Positions 1 through 7,557 are shown, counted from the first letter of the stretch. The stretch is 13,307 nt of DNA from Thermodesulfobacteriaceae bacterium UBA6232 (GCA_002441555.1 DJWK01000014.1:1-13307); one strand, 5' to 3'. The notes: a model not told the origin generated them from the sequence alone. Numbers and translations are program-made.

Positions 1-9
1 TTTCTTTAA

Positions 10-228
10 ATCCATCTTTACCGCCAATCCATACACAAAATTTATAATACTACCCAAACCCTTCAGGAAATAAGAAAAATTGATCCGAATGTTAAAGCCA
101 TTCTTGCCACAGGTTATGCCTACAAAAGGGAAACCTTAAATCCAGAAAAATACGGTTTTAAGGGTGTCCTTATAAAACCCTTTAGTATAGAAAGCCTTCT
201 TGAAATGTTAAATAAAATAGCCAGCTGA
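10..228 (+). pseudogene. C-terminal fragment of a response-regulator receiver (REC) domain
   Basis: From about position 58 the plus strand reads as the second half of a receiver domain. It has the ATGYA stretch after beta-4 (about 106-123), a GFKGVLIKPF stretch containing the conserved Lys-Pro of beta-5 (about 154-183), and a final helix ending at TGA 226-228. The phospho-acceptor Asp half is not visible. The frame is closed by TAA at 7-9, and there is no ATG, GTG or TTG before the domain. Residues coded by 10-57 do not look like a receiver domain, and neither do the other two frames. It is therefore probably the decayed or rearranged tail of a two-component regulator or hybrid kinase. A frameshift in the assembly is the alternative. 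It converges on the MEMO gene and overlaps its end by 21 bases. Family identity is fairly sure; pseudogene status is inferred, because upstream DNA lies outside the window. Confidence 0.6.
143..179 (-). terminator. Possible intrinsic terminator for the dcw operon
   Basis: On the minus strand, about 29 bases after the MEMO stop codon, there is an imperfect hairpin. Its outer arms are GGTTTTA (179-173) and TAAAACC (160-154), with a two-base bulge (172-171), inner arms AGG (170-168) and CCT (163-161), and an ACAC loop. A short T run (TTTTT, about 150-146) follows after three bases. The stem is AT-rich and lies inside the opposing receiver-domain sequence, so it may be chance. No better terminator candidate is seen between the last gene and the window edge. 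Confidence 0.3.
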
Positions 229-1395
229 GGCTACGCTTACTCCTGACCCTTCACCAAAGGGCAACATTTCTTGATAAAAAATCTCTCCCTTTCCTTGAAA
301 ATCACCTTTTTCTATAAAGAGAGATAAGAGATACAAAGGTCCTGCTCCGCAGATTTTCATTTTTTCATTTTCAGTCAAAATTTTCTCAAGATCCCTTCTT
401 TTACCCGAAAAGGCAAGTTCCATAACTTCTCTATCAAGATGAAGAGCCCTTTCTGCAAGTTGAAAATCAAGGGGAACGGGATCTCCGTAACGAAGCCCCA
501 GATGACAAAAATCAATCCCGAGCACCATATAAGTTCTATCATCAAAAAGGTCAATTAACCCCTCAATGAATTGGTTAACAAGTTCTTGATTTTGTTTAAG
601 AGTAAGTAAAGAACCAATTAATACAGGCAAAACAATAATTTCATTTCCCTTAAGATAATGCAAAAAAAGGCCTTGAAATTCAATAGAATGCTCAAGCTTA
701 TGAGCTAAATGATCAGGAAAAAGCTCAAGCTTTTTGGAACGAGAAAGATACAAAAGCCCACCTCTATCGTTTCTTAAAATTCCAAAAGGAGTTGCCATAT
801 CCTTAGTTAAGACAGAATAAGGATAATCGAGATGATGCCCCACTCCCAGAATAATAATTCTTGAGCCTGAGGGAATATTAAACCGGCTATAAGCCTCGGC
901 ATAAGCCTTGGCACCAACCCTTATATCAATATGGGGAGCAATCAAAATACGCGGTGGTTTAGAACCATCCACCTTGGCTAAAGCTAATATTTCATTAAGA
1001 AAATTTCTGGTTTCTGCTTCCTGCAAAGGATAGGCAGAATTGGCATGAGCCATAAGACGAATTTTTTGCTGAAACCACTGGGCATAGGCCCTCTCCTTAA
1101 TCTCTTCAAAGGTCTCACTCCAAAGGAAACCCTTTTCATCAAGGAACTTAATAAGTTTCTCTATCTCTTCATAAGGAACGATTTGACCTGATCTTTTTGT
1201 GGCCTCAGCCTGAAGATCCCGCAGGTCATGATTACCATCCATCAGAGTAAGCAAATATACAATACCCTGGGGAATGGCAACCACTTCTTCAACTATTCCC
1301 ACAGGATCCCGAAGGAAAAAAACAGGCTGACCTTGATATTTCCCTGGTATTAAATCCACATATCTTAATACTGGTTTATATTCAGGTGTAAGCAT
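208..1395 (-). CDS. MEMO-family (AmmeMemoRadiSam system protein B type) protein with N-terminal PqqD/RRE-like domain
   Basis: 395 residues. Residues about 148-395 form a MEMO domain, related to class III extradiol dioxygenases. Motifs in order are APHID (153-157), GVGHH (184-188), ATPFG (201-205), EHSIEFQ (235-241), DFCH (295-298), CG (349-350) and AGYF (391-394). H155, H187 or H188, H298 and C349 match by order the metal-site residues described in human MEMO1. Residues about 8-95 are an extra domain: a beta-rich start, then a helix with LLTLMDG, a basic helical stretch, and LIKFLDEKGFL. This pattern resembles PqqD-like winged helices. Many MEMO proteins are only about 270-300 residues long and lack it. 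The start ATG shares its A with the stop TAA of the ParB-like gene upstream (TAATG), so translation is probably coupled. No AMMECR1 or radical-SAM partner is in the window. Biochemical function is unknown; family assignment is firm, the N-terminal domain assignment is tentative. Confidence 0.88.
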   Translation of the reverse strand: MLTPEYKPVLRYVDLIPGKYQGQPVFFLRDPVGIVEEVVAIPQGIVYLLTLMDGNHDLRDLQAEATKRSGQIVPYEEIEKLIKFLDEKGFLWSETFEEIKERAYAQWFQQKIRLMAHANSAYPLQEAETRNFLNEILALAKVDGSKPPRILIAPHIDIRVGAKAYAEAYSRFNIPSGSRIIILGVGHHLDYPYSVLTKDMATPFGILRNDRGGLLYLSRSKKLELFPDHLAHKLEHSIEFQGLFLHYLKGNEIIVLPVLIGSLLTLKQNQELVNQFIEGLIDLFDDRTYMVLGIDFCHLGLRYGDPVPLDFQLAERALHLDREVMELAFSGKRRDLEKILTENEKMKICGAGPLYLLSLFIEKGDFQGKGEIFYQEMLPFGEGSGVSVASAGYFI

Positions 1396-2180
1396 TACTC
1401 CGTTATCTCTCCGAAATCTTCAGGGGTAAGGGATTGACAGGCCTCCTTCACACGTTCAACGGCAGCATAAAATTCTTCTTCAATGGTTCTAACCCTTATA
1501 CCAAAGGCTTTTTGAACGGCCTTTCTAACAATTTCTCCCTTCATGAGGGCATTTTCCCAGCCAAATTCAGCATACTTCTCATTAACTACTCTATTGAGAT
1601 CTATTAAAGCCTCTGCCCTCTTCCTTCTTTCTTCCACTGCTTCAGATAAAGGAGCCCTTAAAAAATGGTCAATTTTTGAAACAAAGCTTTCATAAAAACT
1701 TGCAGGAAACCTTGCATCATATTCCTCAATGGCAAATCCAAAGGTAATAAGCATAGGTTCTTTGAAATAGGTAAAGAGATCTTCTTCAATTAATTCTGGA
1801 GATTCCCTTAAAAAGTCCATAAAAAGCCTGTAGGCTTGCTTTGCCTTTTCCTTTACATTCGGAGGTTTTTCCGTATTAAATTCAAGAATATAGTGATAAA
1901 GGCTTTCGTCAACAATTATTCCAAGAATTTCCCTTGCCCCTAAATCTCTCATTGCTTCAAGCCTGTGCCTTCCATCTACTACATAATATTTACCTCCCTT
2001 AGGAACAACTACAATAGGTGTTAAAAAACCGAGCTTTTCAATGGCCATCTCAAGGTGTTTCTTCAAACTTTCTGATACATCTCTCTGAAAGGGAGGAGCT
2101 TCTATTTCATCTACCCTGAAAAGGGCAAGCTTTAAAGGCTGCCTCTTAACAGGGTCTTCAAAAGTGGCTATTTCCTTCAT
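1395..2180 (-). CDS. ParB/sulfiredoxin-fold N-terminal domain protein next to ftsZ
   Basis: 261 residues. Residues about 18-95 look like a ParB/Srx-fold domain: a strand with LFRVDEIEAPP, a helix with SLKKHLEMAIEKLGF, then TPIVVV, YYVVDGRHRLEAMRDLGA (66-82), and a closing ILGIIVD strand. DGRHR (69-73) sits where ParB proteins carry GERRxRA. The remainder (about 105-255) is mostly charged helix, including an ERRKRAEALIDLNRVVNEKY stretch (184-203). I recognise neither a helix-turn-helix nor a ParB dimer domain, so it is probably not a canonical chromosome-partitioning ParB. Related folds bind or hydrolyse nucleotides (CTP in ParB, ATP in sulfiredoxin and SbnI-type kinases). It is 17 bases downstream of ftsZ with a perfect Shine-Dalgarno, and its stop overlaps the MEMO start. 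Being in the division operon suggests a link to division or nucleoid positioning, which is inference only. Confidence 0.8.
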   Translation of the reverse strand: MKEIATFEDPVKRQPLKLALFRVDEIEAPPFQRDVSESLKKHLEMAIEKLGFLTPIVVVPKGGKYYVVDGRHRLEAMRDLGAREILGIIVDESLYHYILEFNTEKPPNVKEKAKQAYRLFMDFLRESPELIEEDLFTYFKEPMLITFGFAIEEYDARFPASFYESFVSKIDHFLRAPLSEAVEERRKRAEALIDLNRVVNEKYAEFGWENALMKGEIVRKAVQKAFGIRVRTIEEEFYAAVERVKEACQSLTPEDFGEITE

Positions 2181-2188
2181 ACTCCTTC

Positions 2189-2195
2189 CCTCCTT
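2189..2195 (-). promoter_or_regulatory. Shine-Dalgarno of the ParB-like gene
   Basis: AAGGAGG lies 8 bases before the ATG at 2180, in the 17-base gap after the ftsZ stop. It is one of the best-matched ribosome sites in the window. It supports this start and implies that the protein is translated in its own right after ftsZ. Confidence 0.75.
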
Positions 2196-2197
2196 CT

Positions 2198-3319
2198 CTA
2201 ATCTGCACTCTTTCTAAGGATGGTTGGTATCTCAAGCAGGTCTTCATCCAGCCATTCTCTCCAGTTAAATCTCTTAAGCTCTTCTTTCTTTTGTTTTTCC
2301 TCTAAGGAGACCACCTTTTCAGAAAGTCTTTCTTCTTTCTTTGATCTTTCTAAGCCTGTGGCAATAAGAGTAATTCTTAAGGTTTCTCCTAGAGTTTCAT
2401 CAAAGACCACTCCGAAAAAGACCTTCGCATCAGGATGAAGCTCCTTGGAGATGGTGCCTGTAATATATTGAGTTTCCTGAAGAGTTAAAGTCTCAGGATG
2501 CACGCTTATATTGAGAAGTAACCCTTTGGCACCGCTTAAAGAAATATCATCAAGAAGGGGACTTGAAATAGCCATCTGAGTTGCAAGCTCTGCCCTATCC
2601 TCTCCAGCGGCCTCCCCCATTCCCATAAGAGCTACTCCTCCACTTTCAGTCATAACTGCCCTAACATCAGCAAAGTCAAGATTAATATATCCAGGGGAAA
2701 GGATTAAATCAGAAATTCCTCTTACTGCATAATATAATACATCATCAGCCTTTTTAAACATCTCATAAAGCCTCTCTTGAGGCGCACCAAGTAAAATTAA
2801 CTTATCATTGGGAATAGTTATCAGGGTATCCACATACTTTCTCAATTCCTCAAGGCCCTCTTCAGCCTGTTTCATACGAATTTTTCCCTCAAAGGAAAAG
2901 GGTTTTGTAACCACTGCTATGGTTAAAATTCCCATTTCTTTACAAAGACTTGCAATTACAGGGGTAGCTCCTGTTCCTGTTCCACCTCCCATTCCTGCTG
3001 CAAGAAAAACCATATCAGCATCTTTTAATACATCTCTTATGTCCTTTTCGGATTCCTCTGCGGCTTTTCTTCCAATTTCAGGTTTACCTCCAGCTCCAAG
3101 CCCCTTTGTCAAATTTTTGCCAAGTTGGATCTTTACCGGGGCAGGGTTAAGAGAAAGAACCTTATAATCTGTATTGGCCGCTATGAATTCAACCCCGATA
3201 AGCCCTCTCTTTATCATATGAGCCACAGCATTTCCGCCAGCTCCACCAACTCCAATAACCTTAATGTTGGGTTGAAGTTTTATTTCTTCTTGGTCAACCA
3301 TATCAAAGGCTATTGTCAT
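2198..3319 (-). CDS. ftsZ: Cell division GTPase FtsZ
   Basis: 373 residues, normal length. FtsZ is the tubulin-like GTPase that polymerises into the Z ring at mid-cell. Seen: an N-terminal VIGVGGAGGNAV nucleotide loop (21-32), the tubulin signature GGGTGTG (111-117), and the synergy loop NLDFADV (213-219) with catalytic D215 and D218. A charged linker (about 325-350) is followed by a C-terminal peptide ending DLLEIPTILRK (360-370), which matches the conserved tail that binds FtsA and other partners. Every catalytic element is present. The gene is 15 bases after ftsA, with an unusually purine-rich ribosome site, fitting the need for more FtsZ than FtsA. There is no room for an intergenic promoter, so any ftsZ-specific promoter must lie inside ftsA or further upstream. 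Confidence 0.98.
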   Translation of the reverse strand: MTIAFDMVDQEEIKLQPNIKVIGVGGAGGNAVAHMIKRGLIGVEFIAANTDYKVLSLNPAPVKIQLGKNLTKGLGAGGKPEIGRKAAEESEKDIRDVLKDADMVFLAAGMGGGTGTGATPVIASLCKEMGILTIAVVTKPFSFEGKIRMKQAEEGLEELRKYVDTLITIPNDKLILLGAPQERLYEMFKKADDVLYYAVRGISDLILSPGYINLDFADVRAVMTESGGVALMGMGEAAGEDRAELATQMAISSPLLDDISLSGAKGLLLNISVHPETLTLQETQYITGTISKELHPDAKVFFGVVFDETLGETLRITLIATGLERSKKEERLSEKVVSLEEKQKKEELKRFNWREWLDEDLLEIPTILRKSAD

Positions 3320-3325
3320 GGGCTT

Positions 3326-3334
3326 CCCCTCCCT
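3326..3334 (-). promoter_or_regulatory. Strong Shine-Dalgarno of ftsZ
   Basis: AGGGAGGGG fills most of the ftsA-ftsZ gap and ends 6 bases before the ATG at 3319. It decides the start. It is more purine-rich than the sites of most other genes here, consistent with high FtsZ translation. Confidence 0.7.
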
Positions 3335-4540
3335 TTAAATTTTAAATAAATCTCTCAACCTTTCTAATAAACCCCTGCCTTTCCTAGGTTTTTCGATCTG
3401 GTTAATTAAATTCTGATAGGCATAAAGAAGCATGCCAACAGCTGTTGAAAACTTCGGATGATGTATCTCTTCACTTAGTCCAGGAAGCCTCTCAGGATAT
3501 CCTACTCTTGCTGGAAGATCTAAATACTGATCGGTAAGATATAGAAGACCAGGAAGTAACGAAGATCCCCCTGTTAAAACCACCCCACTTGTTAAAAATG
3601 CCTTAGGAATGTTTTTTAATTCTGCTTCAATAAGAATAATTAATTCCTTTACCCTCTCTTCTAAAATCTCTGCAATCATTTTTTTACTAACTCGCTTTGA
3701 TGATCTTGTGCCAATTCCTTGAATTTCAACAAAATCATCTTCTTCAACCAGTTCTCTCAGGCATACCCCTTTTTCAATTTTAATTCTTTCAGCCTCATTT
3801 CTTGTGGTTCTTAAGCATACTGCAAGATCTCCTGTTAAAAGTTCTCCACCAACGGGAATGGAAGAACAAAAACGCAAAACATTATCCTTATAAATAACGA
3901 GGTCGGTCGTTCCTCCCCCAATATCCGCAAGAAGAACCCCCAGCTCCTTTTCCTCTGGAGTTAAAACCGCTTCTGCTGAAGCAAGTCCCTGAAAAATAAT
4001 CCCGTCAACCTCAATACCGAGGCTTTCAAAACATTTGAGCAGGTTTTGAACATGAGATCTCTGAGCGGTAATTAGCTGAACATGGGCCTCAAGACGATGC
4101 CCAGTCATTCCGAGAGGTTGAGTTATTCCCCTGATATTATCAAGAATAAATTCTTGAGGTATTACATGTAAAAGTACCCTTTCTTGAGGAATATCCATGA
4201 CTTGGGCTGATCTAAGCACCTCATCAAGATCCTGAGGGGTAACCTCCTTTTCTTTGAGAGCTACAACCCCCATCCCCATGTGCGTTTGAATATGATCTCC
4301 TGTGACACTAGTAAACACATAGGTTGGTTCTGCCTTGGCTTGAGAAAGGGCCTTTTCTATGGCTTTTCTGATACTGTGTGTTGCCTCTTCAAGGTTGATT
4401 ATACAACCCCTTTTTAACCCGTGAGAGGGAACAACCCCTATACCAGTGACCCAGAGTTTTCCCTCCTTTTCCTCACCAAATAGGGCACAGATTTTAGTAG
4501 TCCCCACATCAACAGTTAAAATTCCCTCACCCTTTCTCAT
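3335..4540 (-). CDS. ftsA: Cell division protein FtsA
   Basis: 401 residues, near the usual length. FtsA is an actin-like ATPase that tethers FtsZ to the membrane and recruits later divisome proteins. Seen: phosphate-1 motif ILTVDVGTTKICAL (7-20), phosphate-2 motif LLADIGGGTTDLVIY (203-217), and the adenosine motif VLTGGSSLLPGL (321-332). A C-terminal amphipathic helix LLERLRDLFKI (391-401), after a basic linker, is the expected membrane anchor. The FtsA-specific 1C subdomain is expected between the first two motifs (about 80-170). It begins 3 bases after the ftsQ stop; AGGAG and AAGGA precede its ATG, and the former overlaps the end of ftsQ. No missing key residue is seen. Confidence 0.97.
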   Translation of the reverse strand: MRKGEGILTVDVGTTKICALFGEEKEGKLWVTGIGVVPSHGLKRGCIINLEEATHSIRKAIEKALSQAKAEPTYVFTSVTGDHIQTHMGMGVVALKEKEVTPQDLDEVLRSAQVMDIPQERVLLHVIPQEFILDNIRGITQPLGMTGHRLEAHVQLITAQRSHVQNLLKCFESLGIEVDGIIFQGLASAEAVLTPEEKELGVLLADIGGGTTDLVIYKDNVLRFCSSIPVGGELLTGDLAVCLRTTRNEAERIKIEKGVCLRELVEEDDFVEIQGIGTRSSKRVSKKMIAEILEERVKELIILIEAELKNIPKAFLTSGVVLTGGSSLLPGLLYLTDQYLDLPARVGYPERLPGLSEEIHHPKFSTAVGMLLYAYQNLINQIEKPRKGRGLLERLRDLFKI

Positions 4541-4543
4541 TCC

Positions 4544-5269
4544 TTAACTCCTGAATTTTATTAAAGCCCTTCCATAGGGATAATCCATTCTAATATGCTC
4601 CACTTTTTCAATTAACTGGTTTTCATAAAGATAAACCATAATCCTGTCAAGATTTTTGTATAACTCAATCCAATCTTCCTTTAAGCTTAAAGGAAAATAA
4701 ATCTTCAAATGATTCTTGGTGGTAAATATAATTTTATCTTCCTCTAAGATAATTTTGGAAAAATTTTCAAAAACAGGCAAATAATTTTTGTTCTCTTTTA
4801 TCCAAGAGAGAAAACTCAAAAAATTATCCTTCCATTTTTCATTCTTAATTTCAACAAGGGGGTAGTAGAGATAATCGTTGGGTAAAATCCCTCCAATAAT
4901 TACTCCCTTTTTATCAATGAGATAACCCCTTTGTCCTTTTATAAGGATGGCAAGCCCTTCCCGTTCTTTTACAGTAATCTCAAGCCGAGAAGGCAATCTC
5001 CTTGCAATAATTACCTCCTCAATCAGAGGATAATTTTTTAATTTTCTTTCAAGTGCATTAAGGTTGATCCTAAAAAGCCTCTCGCCACCCTTTAGTCCCG
5101 TCAGTTTTATAATTTCTTCTTTGCTAACTCTGTGATTATTGAAAACTTTAATTTCTTTAAGAATAAATAAATCGGTAAAATATAGAACATAAACACTCAT
5201 AATAACAAAGCTTATAATGATCATTAAACCAATAAGGTAATAAAAATGCCTTTTAATCCAGGCAATCAT
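4544..5269 (-). CDS. ftsQ: Cell division protein FtsQ (DivIB family)
   Basis: 241 residues, at the short end for the family. FtsQ is a bitopic membrane protein that joins FtsB and FtsL in the divisome scaffold. Seen: a short basic cytoplasmic N-terminus (WIKRH), one transmembrane helix (about 9-31), then a POTRA-like domain (about 36-105) beginning LKEIKVFNNHRVSKEEI and ending RLPSRLEITVKEREG. A C-terminal beta domain follows, with GYLIDKKGVII (115-125) and a terminal EHIRMDYPYGRALIKF that matches the family's DLRYPNG-type ending. It starts 17 bases inside the end of murB with only a weak GGGAA ribosome site, so it may depend on coupling to murB translation. Outside the POTRA region this family diverges quickly, so the call rests on topology and position. 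Confidence 0.92.
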   Translation of the reverse strand: MIAWIKRHFYYLIGLMIIISFVIMSVYVLYFTDLFILKEIKVFNNHRVSKEEIIKLTGLKGGERLFRINLNALERKLKNYPLIEEVIIARRLPSRLEITVKEREGLAILIKGQRGYLIDKKGVIIGGILPNDYLYYPLVEIKNEKWKDNFLSFLSWIKENKNYLPVFENFSKIILEEDKIIFTTKNHLKIYFPLSLKEDWIELYKNLDRIMVYLYENQLIEKVEHIRMDYPYGRALIKFRS

Positions 5270-6176
5270 AGGCTATTCCCAGAAATTTAACCTCTGGTTC
5301 AAGTAAAATATTAAAGGATTCATAAACCCTCCTTCTTGCAAGCCTCATTAAAAAAAGGACATCTTCAGCCTTTGCCCCATCGGTATTTACAATAAAATTG
5401 GCATGTTTTTCAGAAATCTTGGCTTTACCCCTTTGATAACCTTTGAGTCCTGCTCTTTCAATCAAAGCTCCAGCATAACAGCATGGCGGATTTTTAAAAA
5501 CAGAGCCAAAGGTCTTTTCAGAAACAGGCTGAGTTGCCCTTCTTTTTTCCCAAAATTCTTTTAATTTTTCCCTAATTTTTTCTTTGTCTTCCCTTTTTAA
5601 TTCAATTTCAGCAGAAAGAATAATTCCCTCCCTTTTGAAAGCTCTGTAAATCCAATCACTATCCTTAGGTTCAATTTCTGTGATTTCTCCATCCTTATAA
5701 AGGGTGACCTTTTTAACTAACATAGAAGTGCTTTTCCCAAAGGCACCGGCATTCATCTTTACAGCCCCACCCAGAGTTGCAGGAACACCCGCTAAAAACT
5801 CAAAACCAGAAAATCCCCTTTCATAACCCAATCTTATGACCTCATTAATCCTTGTTCCGGAAAGAACCCTCATTATAAGGGAATCCTTTTCAGTAAGGAT
5901 TTCTATATCCCTTAAAAACTTAGTAAAAACTGCCACACCCTCATAACCCTTATCACTCACAAGAAGATTACTTCCGCCACCAATCACATAAAAGGGAATT
6001 TGATTCGCCCTAAGAAAATCAAGCAACCCTATAAATTCTTCAAGCCTCTTTGGATAAACCGTTCTTAAAGCAGGCCCCCCTATCCTTATAGTGGTATGCA
6101 AAGAAAGGGGCTCATTTTCTTTGTAAAGAATTTCCCTTTCTCCTAAAAATTTATCTAATTCCTTAAGCCACTTCAT
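5253..6176 (-). CDS. murB: UDP-N-acetylenolpyruvoylglucosamine reductase MurB (type II)
   Basis: 307 residues from the ATG at 6176. MurB uses FAD and NADPH to reduce UDP-GlcNAc-enolpyruvate to UDP-MurNAc in the cytoplasm. Seen: HTTIRIGG (27-34), FAD-binding GGGSNLLVSDKG (66-77), GVPATLGGAVKMNAGAFG (130-147), GSVFKNP (224-230) with the proton-donor Ser225, AGALIERAGLKG (235-246) and LEPEV (292-296) with the catalytic Glu. The GSVFKNP form indicates the short type II enzyme. The frame is open to a GTG at 6209, which would add 11 residues, but that start has no well-spaced ribosome site and the extra residues look non-conserved. The chosen start overlaps the end of murC by 14 bases. The start is uncertain; the function is not. 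Confidence 0.96.
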   Translation of the reverse strand: MKWLKELDKFLGEREILYKENEPLSLHTTIRIGGPALRTVYPKRLEEFIGLLDFLRANQIPFYVIGGGSNLLVSDKGYEGVAVFTKFLRDIEILTEKDSLIMRVLSGTRINEVIRLGYERGFSGFEFLAGVPATLGGAVKMNAGAFGKSTSMLVKKVTLYKDGEITEIEPKDSDWIYRAFKREGIILSAEIELKREDKEKIREKLKEFWEKRRATQPVSEKTFGSVFKNPPCCYAGALIERAGLKGYQRGKAKISEKHANFIVNTDGAKAEDVLFLMRLARRRVYESFNILLEPEVKFLGIAYDCLD

Positions 6177-7557
6177 AAGCCTTATTTTCACCTTCAAGAA
6201 GTTCTTCACCTACCCGATAGATATTTCCTGCTCCCATGGTGACGATGACCATATCAGGAGAAGCAAGTTTTTCAAGTAGATTTTTCACTTCCTCAAGGGT
6301 TTCTCCAAAAAAGGTGGGCCTTTTCCCGGTTCTAACCTCTCTTACAGCCTCATAAAAGGCCTCTCCTGTTATACCAGGAAGGGGATTTTCGCTGGCTGGA
6401 TAAATTTCTGTAAGAAGGAGTAGTTCGGACTCTTTTAAAACAAGGAGAAATTCATTCCAGAGAGCACGGGTTCTCGTATACCTATGGGGCTGAAATACCA
6501 CAAAAAGTTTCTTCTCAGGATATAAACCTTTTAAAGTTTGAATAACACTTTCAATCTCCCTTGGATGGTGCGCATAATCATCAAAAAGTAAAGCTCCCTT
6601 ATAAATACCCTTAAATTCAATTCTTCTTTTTACTCCATTGAATTTTTGAAGAATTTCTAAAGCTTTGTCTATAGACAACCCCAAGGTATGAACAACGGCA
6701 AGGGCTGCTAAAGCATTTTGAGCATTATGCCTTCCTGGAACAGAAAGCCTAAAACTCCCGAGCTTTTTCCCTTTAAAGGTAACTTCAACTAATGGATAGG
6801 GATCTTCTTTGAGAATATGACCCTTTAGGTCTGCCCCCTCGGTGAAACCATAAAAGAGAAAAGGACCTGAAAGCTCAGCTATCACTTCTCTTACTCCCTG
6901 ATCATCCCAACACAAAATTACCTTTCCCTCAGGATGGCATTTTCTGATAAAACTTGCAAAGGCCCTTTTTATAGCCTCAAAATCTGCATAAAAATCAAGA
7001 TGCTCCTTATCAATATTGGTGATTACCTCAATAAAGGGGTTATAAAAAAGAAAGGATCCATCACTTTCATCAGCCTCTGCAACGAGAAACTCTCCTTTCC
7101 CAAGAAGGGAATTAGCTTGAATGTTATTTATTACCCCGCCAACTATAACCGTTGGATTCACTCCAAGACCCATTAAAACCTCAGCAATCATTGAGGTGGT
7201 TGTAGTTTTTCCGTGAGAGCCAGAAACCAGTATACTTTTGGGATAACTTTTCATAACCTCAGCAAGCATTTGGGCCCTTGGAAGAAGAATAAGCCCATTT
7301 TCTTTGGCACTAAGTATTTCAGGATTATCCTTCGAAATGGCAGAGGAATAAACCACAATTTCCACTCCCTCAAGATGTGAAGGATCATGCCCTATAAAAA
7401 CCTCAACTCCCTCTCTTTTTAAATTTTCAAAATATTTACTCTTCATAAGGTCGCATCCACTCACCTCATGACCCAGTTTTTTTAAAATTAGAGCAAGCCC
7501 ACTCATACCTACTCCGCAAACCCCTATAAAATGAATCTTTCTCTTTTTATCAAGCAT
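6163..7557 (-). CDS. murC: UDP-N-acetylmuramate--L-alanine ligase MurC
   Basis: 464 residues, normal length. MurC adds L-Ala to UDP-MurNAc using ATP, the first peptide step. Seen: Rossmann-like N-terminus IHFIGVCGVGMSGLA (8-22), P-loop GSHGKTTTT (113-121), EADESDGSF (161-169), NIDKEHLDFY (181-190), a GRHNAQN stretch (275-281), DDYAHHP (326-332) and FQPHRYTRT (355-363). DDYAHHP and QPHRYTRT are typical of MurC rather than other Mur ligases. The ATG overlaps the murG stop by 8 bases and has AGAGGG 8 bases upstream. All three Mur ligase domains are complete. Confidence 0.98.
   Translation of the reverse strand: MLDKKRKIHFIGVCGVGMSGLALILKKLGHEVSGCDLMKSKYFENLKREGVEVFIGHDPSHLEGVEIVVYSSAISKDNPEILSAKENGLILLPRAQMLAEVMKSYPKSILVSGSHGKTTTTSMIAEVLMGLGVNPTVIVGGVINNIQANSLLGKGEFLVAEADESDGSFLFYNPFIEVITNIDKEHLDFYADFEAIKRAFASFIRKCHPEGKVILCWDDQGVREVIAELSGPFLFYGFTEGADLKGHILKEDPYPLVEVTFKGKKLGSFRLSVPGRHNAQNALAALAVVHTLGLSIDKALEILQKFNGVKRRIEFKGIYKGALLFDDYAHHPREIESVIQTLKGLYPEKKLFVVFQPHRYTRTRALWNEFLLVLKESELLLLTEIYPASENPLPGITGEAFYEAVREVRTGKRPTFFGETLEEVKNLLEKLASPDMVIVTMGAGNIYRVGEELLEGENKAYEVA

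Noticed and set aside
1..15. Possible start (ATG 15-13) of a further minus-strand gene leaving the window
   Set aside because: Only five codons are visible, the upstream ribosome site is weak, and the position overlaps the opposing receiver fragment region. It cannot be supported from this window.
1..73. Frame-2 reading with LPKPF as the end of a second receiver domain
   Set aside because: The Lys-Pro-Phe match is only a few residues, and the rest of the frame does not resemble a receiver domain. Probably chance.
1395..2180. Canonical chromosome-partitioning ParB
   Set aside because: There is no GERRxRA box, no recognisable helix-turn-helix and no parA neighbour. Only the N-terminal fold resembles ParB.
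2220..3349. Plus-strand open frames opposite ftsZ (about 2220-2438, 2808-3167 and 3125-3349)
   Set aside because: They lie antisense to well-conserved FtsZ coding sequence. Their translations are low-complexity, serine- and proline-rich strings with no recognisable domain.
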